Shown: piece by piece, positions 1-14,203 of the stretch
Numbering within the stretch: position 1 is the stretch's first letter
How the letters are laid out: each line of letters begins with the position of its first letter
Source: Armatimonadota bacterium
Lineage (GTDB): Bacteria; Armatimonadota; HRBIN16
Assembly: GCA_026003175.1 (NCBI GenBank)
Contig: BPGT01000001.1
Span: forward strand, 782,839 to 846,838
Length of the DNA: 64,000 nucleotides
Reading direction: 5' to 3'
Position numbers and translations under genes: made by a program
The notes under the pieces: generated by a model
Database searches by the model: none
What the model was told of the DNA's origin: nothing
Seen by the model: the letters and a program-made list of their open reading frames with translations, nothing else

Positions 1-2
1 AG

Positions 3-5022
<5,020 letters not shown>

Positions 5023-5026
5023 AACG

Positions 5027-6686
5027 ATGTCCACATGGCAATGGCTTTTCCGTCAGCCCGAAGGGCAGTTTCTGGAGCGCAAGAGCTGCTATGACCGAAG
5101 CTCGGCTACCCCGACAACCGCGCTCCATCAAAGAGGTGGCTAGGGATGTCGCCGAAACCCTGGCGGCGATGGCGAATGCCGAGGGAGGTACGCTTGCGCT
5201 CGGCATCGAAGACGACGGCACGGTCTCGGGCGTTCCTGAACGATACAACCTGGAGCAGGTCGGGTCGCAAATCAAGAGCCTCATCCGCCCGCCCCTGAGC
5301 TTTCAGGTTCGCGAAATCACCCTGGGAGGGAATCGCGTGTGGGTTTTCGAGACCGATTGGAGCCCGCAGGTGCATCAGCTCACCGATGGGCGCTACCTCT
5401 ATCGCCACAATGACCAGAACCTGCCATTCCCAGCCACTAACATCGAAGCGATCAAGAACGCACGCCTTAGACTGATCTGGGAAGACCAGATCATCCCCGA
5501 AGCCACTCTGGGGGATATAGACACCGATCTGGTCAAAGAGGTCGTCAAGCGCACAGAGTTGAACTTATCGGTGGAGGAAGCGCTTCTGCATTACCATCTT
5601 GCCGAGAAGCGCAACGGGCAACTCTTCCTGCGCCGCTCAGCGCTGTTGCTCTTCGCCAGGCACCCTCTCCGCTGGCACCCACGCTGTGGCATTGACTTCG
5701 CCATCTGGGGAGGGACAGAACGGCGTACGGGAACAGCGTTCAACATCCGCAAACGCATTCGGATAGAGGGTCGCCCCCTGGTGCGGCTGGTAGAAGAGGC
5801 GTACCGCACCATCCAGCAGTATCTGCCCGAGCGGCAGACCCTGGTGGACCTCTTCTTTGAAGAACGCTTGCTCTATCCCACCTTTGCCTGGCAGGAAGCC
5901 ATCATCAACGCCATCGCGCACCGCGATTATGCCCTGGTAGGAACAGCGACCGAGGTTGACCTCTTTGATGACCGCCTGGAAGTGCGCAGCCCCGGCGATT
6001 TGGTGCCACCGGTGACCCTGGAACGGTTGCGCAACCGCGAAAAAGTCCATGCCTCGCGCAACCCGCGCCTCGTGCGGGTATTGACGGACCTGGGCTATAT
6101 GCGGGAGCGCGGCGAAGGCATTCCGCGCATGTTCGAGGTCATGGAGCGGGAGGGGCTCCATCTGCCCGAGCTGGCGATCGAAGGCGGCTGCTTCGTCGTC
6201 ACTCTCCGCAGCACGCCGATCTATCGGCCACAGACGATGCACTGGCTGCGGCGATACGAAGGGCAAGGTCTCAGTCGGAACCAGTTGCGCCTGCTTGCCT
6301 ATGCCTACGAGCATGGCAGCCGCTTCACCAGTCGGGCGTATCAGAAACTCGTGGGTGTAGATATCTACACAGCCAGCCGTGACATCAGGGACCTCATGCA
6401 CAAAGGCTTGGTGCGCCTGACCAAGCCCAAGGGGCGCATTTACGAGCTCATTGCCGAGCCATCCAGAGAGCCTGGGGAAAAGCCGCCGGAGCTTATCGCC
6501 CTGGAGACGATTCTGCGGGACAAGGGTTTTATCAAAAACGAGGACATTCGGCGGGAGCTTGGTGTCTCTATCTCCCAGGCAAACTGGATTGCCCGGAAAT
6601 TGGTGCATTCAGGCTGGCTCGAACCACAGGGGTCTAAGCGTGGCAGACGCTATGTCATTGCCAGGCGCGTTATTGAGAGGTCTTGA
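5027..6686 (+). pseudogene. AlbA_2/Schlafen-type ATP-binding protein (COG2865-like), single frameshift
   Basis: The family's N-terminus starts at ATG 5027 (MSTWQWLFRQPEGQFLERK, SCYDRS), the usual AlbA_2 opening with the E-x-K pair. That frame ends at a stop near 5145, while the rest of the domain (SIKEVARDVAETLAAMANAEG, LALGIEDDGTVSGVPE) is read one base further on. The span is 553 codons plus one base, so one surplus base near 5098-5115 explains everything. Downstream come the HATPase_c_4 region (QEAIINAIAHRDYA, DDRLEVRSPGDL, RGEGIPRMFE, about residues 285-375) and two winged-helix-like segments to the end. Such proteins are predicted ATP-dependent regulators or defence accessory factors. 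An unbroken reading exists from TTG 5019, but it replaces the AlbA_2 start with unrelated sequence. Sequencing error cannot be excluded. Confidence 0.75.
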
Positions 6687-6691
6687 CGGGT

Positions 6692-6738
6692 TATTGAGAT
6701 GACTCAACAAATTCGATGTAATATAAGGCATCTCAATA
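6692..6738. promoter_or_regulatory. AT-rich inverted repeat with promoter-like hexamers between the two ATPase genes
   Basis: TATTGAGATG (6692-6701) and CATCTCAATA (6729-6738) are perfect 10-base arms around a 27-base spacer. The arms contain TTGAGA (6695-6700) and, after 18 bases, TAATAT (6719-6724), which could be a sigma70-type promoter for the second ATPase. The segment is visibly AT-richer than its neighbours. It sits between the first ATPase stop and the second copy of the 56-bp repeat, where a recombination footprint is expected. Confidence 0.4.
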
Positions 6739-6751
6739 TTTCAAAGACACA

Positions 6752-6807
6752 GCCCAGCCCGTCGTGGGCGTCGTCAAAGTGGTCATTGAAAACTGGCAGG
6801 AGGGAAG
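6752..6807 (+). repeat. 56-bp direct repeat, copy 2 (orphan helicase 3' end)
   Basis: A copy of 4963-5018 with one substitution. It no longer belongs to a helicase gene but still supplies the GGAGG ribosome site, here 8 bases before the ATG of the truncated ATPase gene. Confidence 0.95.
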
Positions 6808-6813
6808 CCAACC

Positions 6814-7671
6814 ATGACTCCGGAACGCCTGCGCCAGCTTATCGAGCATGGCGAAAGCCTCGATGCGGTAGCCAACGCCTTGATCCATCGAGACTACACC
6901 CGCCTGGGCGCGGTGCACATTCAATGGTATGACGACCACATGGTGATCTCCAACCCCGGCGGCTTCCCCGAAGGAGTGCGCCTGGACAACATTCTGGTCA
7001 CGCCGCCCAAGCCGCGCAATCCGTTGCTGGCGGATGCCTTCAAGCGGGCTGGCATCGTTGAGCGCACCGGACGGGGAGTGGACATCATCTTCACCGAGCA
7101 GCTCCGCACGGGTCGCCCGGCGCCCTCCTACGAGCGGAGCATGCCCACGGACGTGGTGCTCGTACTCTACGGCGGGAAAGCAAACATGGAATTCGTCCGG
7201 CTGGTGGTCGAGGAGAATCAAGCGGGGCGCCTGCTGGGGCTGGACGAACTCCTCACCCTGAACATCCTCTGGCGGGAGCGGAGCCTGACGACCCCTCAGG
7301 CCGCCGCCCTGCTCCAGAAACCTGAGCCCGATGCCCGCGCCACGCTGGAGCGCCTCGTGGAAAGCGGTCTCTTGGCAGCGCGGGGCGAGCGGAAAGGACG
7401 CACCTATCACCTCTCCGCCGCTACATACAGGCGCCTCGGTGTCCCTTCTGCCTATGTGCGCCGCCGCGGCTTCGAACCGATTCAACAGGAACAGATGATC
7501 CTGCAGTATATCGATCGTTTCGGCTCTATTAGCCGGAAGGAGGTAGCCGAATTATGCCAGCTGAATTCTATGCAGGCTTATCGTCTGCTCAAGCGATTGG
7601 AAACGGAGGGCAAAATACAGAAGCTGGGTGGTTCTACCAAAGGGGTCCGGTATGCTCGATCGCGCAAATAA
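6814..7671 (+). CDS. AlbA_2-family ATPase lacking most of its AlbA_2 domain
   Basis: 285 residues. The first 18 (MTPERLRQLIEHGESLDA) look like the opening of an AlbA_2 protein, where GES is normally followed by xxxEFKxS. The sequence then jumps directly to the HATPase_c_4 region: VANALIHRDYTRLGAVHIQW, DDHMVISNPGGFPEGV, PRNPLLADAFKRAGIVE and RTGRGVDI. About 270 residues found in the neighbouring homologue between these points are missing, in frame. A winged helix (SRKEVAELCQLNSMQAYRLL, about residues 235-275) closes the protein. It may survive as a DNA-binding remnant or regulator of the downstream genes. The start is supported by GGAGG at the end of the duplicated repeat. It is not a simple duplicate of the preceding gene, because the N-termini differ. 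Confidence 0.7.
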   Translation: MTPERLRQLIEHGESLDAVANALIHRDYTRLGAVHIQWYDDHMVISNPGGFPEGVRLDNILVTPPKPRNPLLADAFKRAGIVERTGRGVDIIFTEQLRTGRPAPSYERSMPTDVVLVLYGGKANMEFVRLVVEENQAGRLLGLDELLTLNILWRERSLTTPQAAALLQKPEPDARATLERLVESGLLAARGERKGRTYHLSAATYRRLGVPSAYVRRRGFEPIQQEQMILQYIDRFGSISRKEVAELCQLNSMQAYRLLKRLETEGKIQKLGGSTKGVRYARSRK

Positions 7672-7686
7672 TCGCTCGCGAGCGAT
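7671..7686. promoter_or_regulatory. Perfect 16-bp palindrome ATCGCTCGCGAGCGAT
   Basis: It begins at the last base of the ATPase stop codon and lies 56 bases before the methyltransferase start. GCTCGC-like motifs recur on both sides (near 7654 and 7696). It is a good candidate operator for a protein with a winged helix, such as the one encoded just upstream, but no promoter hexamers are convincing here. Confidence 0.45.
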
Positions 7687-7742
7687 CAAGAATTGCTCGC
7701 GTGCAAACAATTGCGCTAGTACAAAACGGGGGTGCATGAACC

Positions 7743-10505
7743 GTGACTTCTAACCGCTTCCTGATCGAATCCACCCCGCCCTTGCGGGAGCTCTCCGCCG
7801 AAGCCCGGCGCGAAAAAGCCATCCGACACGGGCACATCTCCACGCTCCACGTGTGGTGGGCGCGCCGCCGCTCGTGACCGCCCGCGCCGCCGTGCTGGGC
7901 GCGCTGCTGACCGATGACGAGGACGTCTCGCCGGAGTTCATCAAAAACCTCTGCCGGTGGGAGGTGCACGACGGCGACCCCGGCGGGCGTTACCTGCTGG
8001 AGCAAGCCCGCGCCCTCATCCGCCGACGCTACGGCACGACGCCCCCGAAGGTGCTGGACTCCTTCGCTGGCGGCGGCTCCATCCCGCTGGAAGCGCCTGC
8101 GCCTGGGCGCCGAGGCACACGCCGTGGAATACAACCCCGTGGCGTATCTCATCCTCAAGGCGACCGTGGAATATCCCCAGCGCTACGGGCACCAGCTCGT
8201 GAGCGAGGTGAAACGCTGGGGCGAGTGGGTGCTGGAGCAAGCCCGCAGCGAACTGTCCGCCTTCTACCCCCCTCTCCCTGTGGGAGAGGGACCGGGGGTG
8301 AGGTCTAGCGGCGAAACGCCCATCGCCTACATCTGGAGCCGCACCATTCGCTGCCCGAATCCCGCCTGCGGCGCCGAAATCCCCCTCTTCCGCCAGTTCT
8401 GGCTCGCCCGCAAGGACAACAAGAAGGTCGCGCTCCAGCCCATCCCGAGCCGGTCGGAAAAACGGGTGGATTTCGCCATCGTGGAGGGCAAGCGGATTGA
8501 TTTCGACCCCTCAAAGGGGACGGTGAGCCGCGGCAACGCCGTCTGCCTGGTCTGCAATACGAGCGTGAAGGACGACTACGTGAAAGCCGAGGCGCAAGCC
8601 GGGCGCATGGGGCATCGCCTGGTGGCGGTGGTCACCACCCGCGGGCGCGGGCAGGGGCGCAACTACCGCCTGGCCACGGAAGCAGACCTGGCCGCCTTCC
8701 GCAAAGCCGAAGAAGCGCTGCAGGGCGCTGCGTGCAAACGCCCTCCCCCTGGCCCTTCAACCTCCCCTGGGTGCCGGAGGAGCCTTTTCCGGGCCATGAT
8801 AGGGGGTCAGGGATCTTCCCAATATCGGCAGAGGTCGCGGCAAAATACGGCTGCCGAGGTCTGGGGCCAGCTCTTCAACCCCCGCCAGTTGCTGGCGCTG
8901 GTGCACCTTTGGCAAGTGGGTGCGGGCGGCGCACCGCGAGATCCTCCGCCAGACCCACGACCCCGACTTCGCCCAAGCCGTGGCGACGTATCTGGGGTTG
9001 GCGGTGGATTTTGTGGCGAATTATAACTGTCATACTTGCGAGCAACCACGCCAGTAAAGAAGTGCTTGCGTGCTGCGATGGCAGGCCATCACCTACATAT
9101 GGTTTGGGACTACGCAGAGACGAATCCGCTTCAGGACGAGGCGGGGAGCGGTTGGGGCGCGGCGATGGAATGGCTCATCCGTTACCTCACCCGCGAATCC
9201 CGCATCCCGCAGGTCGGCTCTGCCCATCTCGGCTCGGCGGCGGCGCTCCCCTTCCCGGACAAGCATTTCGACGCCGTGGTGATTGACCCGCCCTATGCGG
9301 ATAATGTGCCCTATGCGGACCTTTCGGACTTCTTCTATGTGTGGCTGCGGCGCACCGTGGGAGACCTCTACCCCGAAGCCTTCAGCACGCCGCTGGTGCC
9401 CAAGGACGAGGAAGCCGTCGTCAACCCGGCGCGCTTCGGCGGCAGAAAAGAGGGCGAGCGAATCGCCCAGGCACACTACCAGCGCCTGATGCAGAAGTCC
9501 TTTGAGGAGATTTACCGCGTGCTCAAGCCCGAAGGCATGGCGGTGGTGATGTTCACCCACCGCTCCACCGCAGCGTGGGAAAGCCTCATCCGGAGCCTTT
9601 TAGATGCCGGGCTGTACCCCACCGCCTCCTGGCCCGTGCACACGGAGATGGAAGCCTCCACCCACCAGCGGGGCAAGGGCGCCATCCAGAGCACCATCCT
9701 GATGGCTTGCCGGCGGCGTCCGGAGAACGCCGGCGTCGGCTGGTACGCCCAGGTGCGGGCGGAGCTGGAGCGGGTCATCCCCGAACGCTTGCGGGAGTTC
9801 TGGAGTGCGGGCATTCGCGGGGCGGACTTCTTCATCTCCTCCATCGGCCCGGCGGTGGGCGTCTTCGGCAGGTATCGCAAGGTGATGCGCCCGGATGGGG
9901 TGGAGGTCACCGTGGGCGACCTTCTGGACGAGGCGCGCACCATCGTCACCGCCTTCGCCCTGGAGCAGTTGGGGCTTTCGCGCCTGGACGAGCCGACGCG
10001 CTTTTACGTGCTCTACCGCTGGGCATACGGTGGGGAGGAACTCTCCTTTGACGAGGGCAACAAGTTAGCCAAGAGCGTCGGTGTGGAGTTGGACTCTCTT
10101 TCGGCACAGCATCGCCTGGTGGAGCGCCGTGGCGACAAAGTGCAGGTGCCCATCTTCGTCAGGCGCATGGAGGACGAGGCGTATCGCAGGTGGCTGCAGC
10201 GGGCGCTGGACGAGGGGATGCTGGGGCGGCTGCCTGCGGTGGACCAGTTGCACCTGTTGCTCTACCTGTGGCGCAGAGGCGAGGTGGAGGCGCTGTCCGC
10301 CGCTCTGGGGCGCGCCGGTGTGCTGGCTGAGGACCACCCCCTGTGGGGGACGGCGCAGGCGCTTCTGGAGGTGGAACAGGGTGCAAACGGCGGGGAGGTA
10401 AAGGAAGAGGCGACGGTGTTGGCGCAGCTTCTGGGCAGCAAGCGCAGCCTCTTGCGTGGGGTGGAGGCGGCTCAGGCCGCCGCCCAGCAGTTGCGTTTGT
10501 TCTAG
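7743..10505 (+). pseudogene. DUF1156 DNA methyltransferase (COG1743, PglXI-like), multiple frameshifts
   Basis: This would be a roughly 920-residue amino-methyltransferase. Read by similarity, it starts at GTG 7743 (RFLIESTPPLRELSAEARRE, typical DUF1156), changes frame near 7866 after VWWARR, and carries motif I DSFAGGGSIPLEA near 8055-8093. It returns to the first frame near 8094 (LRLGAEAHAVEYNP, then a zinc-ribbon-like CPNPACG...CLVC). Further shifts fall near 8730, 8855, 8907 and 9085. The catalytic DPPY motif (VIDPPYADNVPYADLSDFFY, near 9280-9340) and the whole C-terminal half are open to the end. At least six shifts with a net sum of zero mean no full-length protein is made. Its product would have marked self DNA. 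The gene lies 128 bases upstream of the DUF499 gene. Confidence 0.85.
8266..8304. repeat. REP/MITE-like palindrome inside the methyltransferase reading frame
   Basis: CCTCTCCC (8271-8278) and GGGAGAGG (8282-8289) form an 8-bp stem with a 3-base loop, flanked by ACCCCC on one side and GGGGGTGAGGT on the other. It is related in sequence to the core of the 185-bp elements at 13453-14195 and 27483-27668. It is translated in frame as an insert (PPLPVGEGPGV) between family-like segments. Confidence 0.75.
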
Positions 10506-10633
10506 TCGCTGCGAGTTCAATGTCCAGGTTCTGAAGGAAGGCATTCGCCGGGTTGTGAATGACTTTCCAGATTCTTCGCGTTCTCTGCGGGCTCTGCGGT
10601 GAACAGATACCACATAACGAAGGGAGGTCAAGC

Positions 10634-13255
10634 ATGGCAACACAAAGCACGAAACGCGTTTGGGAGGTGTGCGTACCGCACCCCGATGTTTTCTCTCGAG
10701 ACCCGGACCCCTCGCTGTTCGCCATTAGCCTGCACCATGTGGTGCGGGGATCGGCGGATAGGGACTACACCGATGCGGAGCGGTTCTTCAGTCGCACCTT
10801 CATGACGCGGGCGCTGTCGGATCTCTTGGAGCGGGTGGTCGGCCGGCTGGCGGGTCAGGGGCGCGGCGCGCCGGTTTTGCGGCTGGAGACGCCCTTCGGC
10901 GGCGGCAAGACCCACACCATGACCGCGCTCTTCCATATCGCCCGCTCACCGGAATCGCTGAGCGAGCACGAGGCGGTCCGTCCCATCCTGGAGCGGCTTA
11001 ACCTGCGGGCGCTGCCCGGCGACATCCGTGTGGCGGTGCTGGACGGGCGCGGGCTGGACGTACGCGAGCGGCGGACGGAGGACGGGTTGACCATCCGCAC
11101 CCTGTGGGGCGAACTGGCTTACCAGTTGGGAGGGCGCCAGGGCTATGAGATGGTGGCAGGCGCCGATGAGACGCGCACCTCGCCGGGCGGGGCGCTGCTC
11201 ACCGAACTCTTGCAACGCTACCCGGTGCTCATCCTCATGGATGAGGTGCTGGAGTACCTCATCAAGGCGCGGGCGGTGAAGGTGGGCGACAGCAGCCTGA
11301 TGGAGCAGACAGGCACCTTTTTGGGCGACCTGACCTCCGCCGTGAGCGCGGTGCCCCGGGGTGTGCTGGTGCTGGCGCTGCCAGCCTCGTCCTTGGAGGT
11401 CTCGGCGGAGGACCAGGAGGCGGCGGAACGGCTCTTCCAGTACGCCAAGAAGGTGCTGGGGCGGATGGAGCTGGTGGAGACGCCGGTGGCTCAAGACGAG
11501 GTCTTCGGCGTTCTACGCCGCCGACTGTTCGGAAGCGTGGGCAACGAGCGGGACCACCGCCGGGCTGTGGAGGCTATGCGAGCCTACTACGATGAGTATG
11601 CGCGCTTCTTTCCAGACCGCCTGCGTTCTCCCGACTACAAGGAACGCATGCTCCAGGCGTACCCCTTTCATCCCGAACTGGTTGACCTCCTGTACGAGCG
11701 CTGGGGTCCGCACCCCCAGTTCCAGCGCACGCGAGGCGCGCTGCGGCTTCTCGCACTGGTGCTGCGACGGCTATGGAACCAGCGACCGGGTTCGGCTCTG
11801 TTCATCCAGCCCTATCACATTGACCTGGCTGACCGCCACATCCGCGGGGAGGTGGTGCGGCTGCTGGACAGCAGCTGGGACGCCATCGTGACGGGCGATG
11901 TGCTGCAACGGGCGAGCGAGATAGAGCGGCAGTTGGGCGGCGAATACGTCCGGGAGCAACTGGGCAAGGGGGCAGCCGCCTGCGCTTTCCTGTACAGCGT
12001 CTCCGCCGCCCGCGATGCCGGCGCCACCGAAGAGGAGATCCGCACCGCCCTGTTGCGCCCCGACATCAACCCAGCCATGGTTTCGGAGATTCTGGGGCGG
12101 CTACGGGAAGGGCTGTGGTATCTGCGCTACCGCGACCGCCGCTACCTGTTCAGCGCCAAACCCAACCTCAACAAGGTCATCTTGGACTTTGAGGGGGAGG
12201 TGTCGGATGATAAGGTGGATGAGGCGCTGAAGGAGTGGCTGGAAAAACTGGCTGGGCGTGGCGGCGGGGTCTTTCAGGTGGTCGTAGCACCTCAGGAGCC
12301 AGAGCTCGTGCCCGACCGTGCCCAGCCCACCCTGGTGCTCCTCCCGCTGGAGGTGGCGGATCCCACAGCTTGGATGACACGGGCGCTGCAGTCGGCGGGG
12401 GAGGGCATCCGCACCAACAAGAACATGCTGGTCTTCCTGGTGCCGGACACAAGGCGGCTTCCTGCTCTGCGGTCGGCGCTGCGGCGTTGGCTGGCACTCC
12501 AGGAGGTCGTTCAGTCGCCTTCGTTCAAGGAGATGGACAAGGAGGATCAAGAGCAAGTCAGGGATCAGTTGAGGGACAAGGAGGTGGAGGTGGAGGCACT
12601 GTTGCGCCAGGCATACCAGGACATCTATCGCCCGGGCGACAGTGGAATCACCCCCCTCTCAGGCATAAGCCCGGAGGCGATCAAGGCGAAGACGCTGGAC
12701 GAGTTCGTCAAGGAGGCGCTGGGTAAGGCTGGGGTTCTGATAGAGCGGGTGGCGCCGCAGTATTTGAAAGAGATGCTGCAGTTGGATGATGTCCGCGAGG
12801 TACCCTTCTCCCAGGTGAGTAACCTCCTTACCGGCGTGGCAGGGCAACCGGTGCTACCGAACCCGCAGGAGGCGGCGCATCAAGCGGTGCGGGAGGGGGT
12901 GCAACAGGGCCTGTTTGGCGTGCGCGTGGGCGAGCAGGTTTTCGTGAACGAGGAGGTGCCGGAGGAGGTGCTCAAACGCGCCGACGTGGTGCTGGTGCCT
13001 GCTGAGCAGACGGCGCCGCCACCGTCGCCCGTAGAGCGGAAACCCCTCACGCTGCGGGTGCGCACCAGTGCGAACCTGCTCTATCCATTGCTTCAGGCTG
13101 CCAAGTTTCTGACAGAGTTTAGGCAGGCTTCAGTTCTAGTGGAGGTCTGGGACTCCACGGGCGAGATGGCTGAGAAACGCGATGAGGTCGAGAAAATCTT
13201 CCGGGATTATGGATGTTCGGTGGAATGGCAGGAAGAAACAGGGGACGGGGAATAA
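10634..13255 (+). CDS. DUF499 family AAA+-type ATPase (COG1483; BrxC/PglY-like)
   Basis: An 873-residue, unbroken P-loop protein. Walker A lies in LETPFGGGKTHTM with the Lys at residue 92; a Walker B-like acidic segment, PVLILMDEVLEYLIKA, lies near 200. The C-terminal third is charged and includes a final region resembling the DUF499 tail (LTLRVRTSANLLYPLLQAAK). Large ATPases of this group act with DUF1156 methyltransferases and helicases in phage-exclusion loci, probably as a DNA-loaded motor or switch. The start is the ATG 7 bases after GGGAGGTC. The 5' region contains a short dispersed-repeat-like stretch (near 10575-10605). Being intact while the methyltransferase is dead is notable. Confidence 0.87.
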   Translation: MATQSTKRVWEVCVPHPDVFSRDPDPSLFAISLHHVVRGSADRDYTDAERFFSRTFMTRALSDLLERVVGRLAGQGRGAPVLRLETPFGGGKTHTMTALFHIARSPESLSEHEAVRPILERLNLRALPGDIRVAVLDGRGLDVRERRTEDGLTIRTLWGELAYQLGGRQGYEMVAGADETRTSPGGALLTELLQRYPVLILMDEVLEYLIKARAVKVGDSSLMEQTGTFLGDLTSAVSAVPRGVLVLALPASSLEVSAEDQEAAERLFQYAKKVLGRMELVETPVAQDEVFGVLRRRLFGSVGNERDHRRAVEAMRAYYDEYARFFPDRLRSPDYKERMLQAYPFHPELVDLLYERWGPHPQFQRTRGALRLLALVLRRLWNQRPGSALFIQPYHIDLADRHIRGEVVRLLDSSWDAIVTGDVLQRASEIERQLGGEYVREQLGKGAAACAFLYSVSAARDAGATEEEIRTALLRPDINPAMVSEILGRLREGLWYLRYRDRRYLFSAKPNLNKVILDFEGEVSDDKVDEALKEWLEKLAGRGGGVFQVVVAPQEPELVPDRAQPTLVLLPLEVADPTAWMTRALQSAGEGIRTNKNMLVFLVPDTRRLPALRSALRRWLALQEVVQSPSFKEMDKEDQEQVRDQLRDKEVEVEALLRQAYQDIYRPGDSGITPLSGISPEAIKAKTLDEFVKEALGKAGVLIERVAPQYLKEMLQLDDVREVPFSQVSNLLTGVAGQPVLPNPQEAAHQAVREGVQQGLFGVRVGEQVFVNEEVPEEVLKRADVVLVPAEQTAPPPSPVERKPLTLRVRTSANLLYPLLQAAKFLTEFRQASVLVEVWDSTGEMAEKRDEVEKIFRDYGCSVEWQEETGDGE

Positions 13256-13434
13256 CAGCCAAAGGGTCGGGGCGGTATAGGGTCGCCGCGTGTGAGGTTT
13301 GATGCGAAGGCGTCTTTGGTGACCATCTGCACCTGCCCAAACCGGACGCGCACTGAGGCGTGCTCCCACAAACAGATAGGCGAGGTGTGTCATCCTGTTG
13401 GAGGGCGAGGCGCTTGCCGAGCCTTCCATTTGGG
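13256..13434. other. Non-coding stretch between the island and the tandem repeats
   Basis: No plausible gene. The only recognisable item is a 25-base dispersed repeat at 13399-13423 (core GGAGGGCGAGGCGCTTGCCG) that recurs with two differences at 34782-34806, where it also lies next to a fragment of the 185-bp element. Confidence 0.6.
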
Positions 13435-13452
13435 AACACCCTCGTTCCATCT

Positions 13453-14195
13453 GAGGGTGTTCGAGAATTGTTGAGAAGTTGGTTGTAGCGCAAGGAGAGA
13501 GGCGTTCTTGCTATCCCTGCCTTACCTCACCCCCGTCCCCTCTCCTGCGAGGAGAGGGGCGTTCCCCCTTCCCTTGCAGGGAAGGGGGCAAGGGGGGTTA
13601 GGTTTATCTATCCATTCAACCAGCAATTTCGAACCATCTGAGGGTGTTCGAGAATTGTTGAGAAGTTGGTTGTAGCGCAAGGAGAGAGGCGTTCTTGCTA
13701 TCCCTGCCTTACCTCACCCCCGTCCCCTCTCCTGCGAGGAGAGGGGCGTTCCCCCTTCCCTTGCAGGGAAGGGGGCAAGGGGGTTAGGTTATCTATCCAT
13801 TCAACCAGCAATTTCGAACCATCTGAGGGTGTTCGAGAATTGTTGAGAAGTTGGTTGTAGCGCAAGGAGAGAGGCGTTCTTGCTATCCCTGCCTTACCTC
13901 ACCCCCGTCCCCTCTCCTGCGAGGAGAGGGGCGTTCCCCCTTCCCTTGCAGGGAAGGGGGCAAGGGGGTTAGGTTATCTATCCATTCAACCAGCAATTTC
14001 GAACCATCTGAGGGTGTTCGAGAATTGTTGAGAAGTTGGTTGTAGCGCAAGGAGAGAGGCGTTCTTGCTATCCCTGCCTTACCTCACCCCCGTCCCCTCT
14101 CCTGCGAGGAGAGGGGCGTTCCCCCTTCCCTTGCAGGGAAGGGGGCAAGGGGGTTAGGTTATCTATCCATTCAACCAGCAATTTCGAACACCCTC
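13453..14195. repeat. Four tandem copies of a 185-187 bp MITE-like element
   Basis: Copies begin at GAGGGTGTTCGA (13453, 13640, 13825, 14010). The first period is 187 because of one extra G and one extra T; the others are 185. Each copy contains two hairpin blocks (CCTCTCCT/AGGAGAGG and CCCTTCCC/GGGAAGGG type). The outer ends are inverted, GAGGGTGTTCGA on the left and TCGAACACCCTC at 14184-14195 on the right, while internal junctions have lost CACCCTCGTT. The 18-base flank AACACCCTCGTTCCATCT is present on both sides (13435-13452 and 14187-14204). The identical 64-codon reading frames inside the copies are by-products of the repeat. Confidence 0.92.
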
Positions 14196-14203
14196 GTTCC
14201 ATC

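Noticed and set aside
9036-10505. The 3' half of the methyltransferase as an independent 489-residue gene
   Set aside because: It begins in the middle of the family, ahead of the catalytic DPPY motif and without motif I; it is the tail of the frameshifted gene.
13666-14060. Identical 64-codon reading frames repeated three times (MVVAQGERRSC...)
   Set aside because: They follow the period of the tandem element, translate its hairpins, and occur again wherever the element is found; no ribosome site or family.
13453-14195. CRISPR-like array
   Set aside because: The units are contiguous 185-bp tandem repeats without unique spacers, and there are no cas genes nearby.
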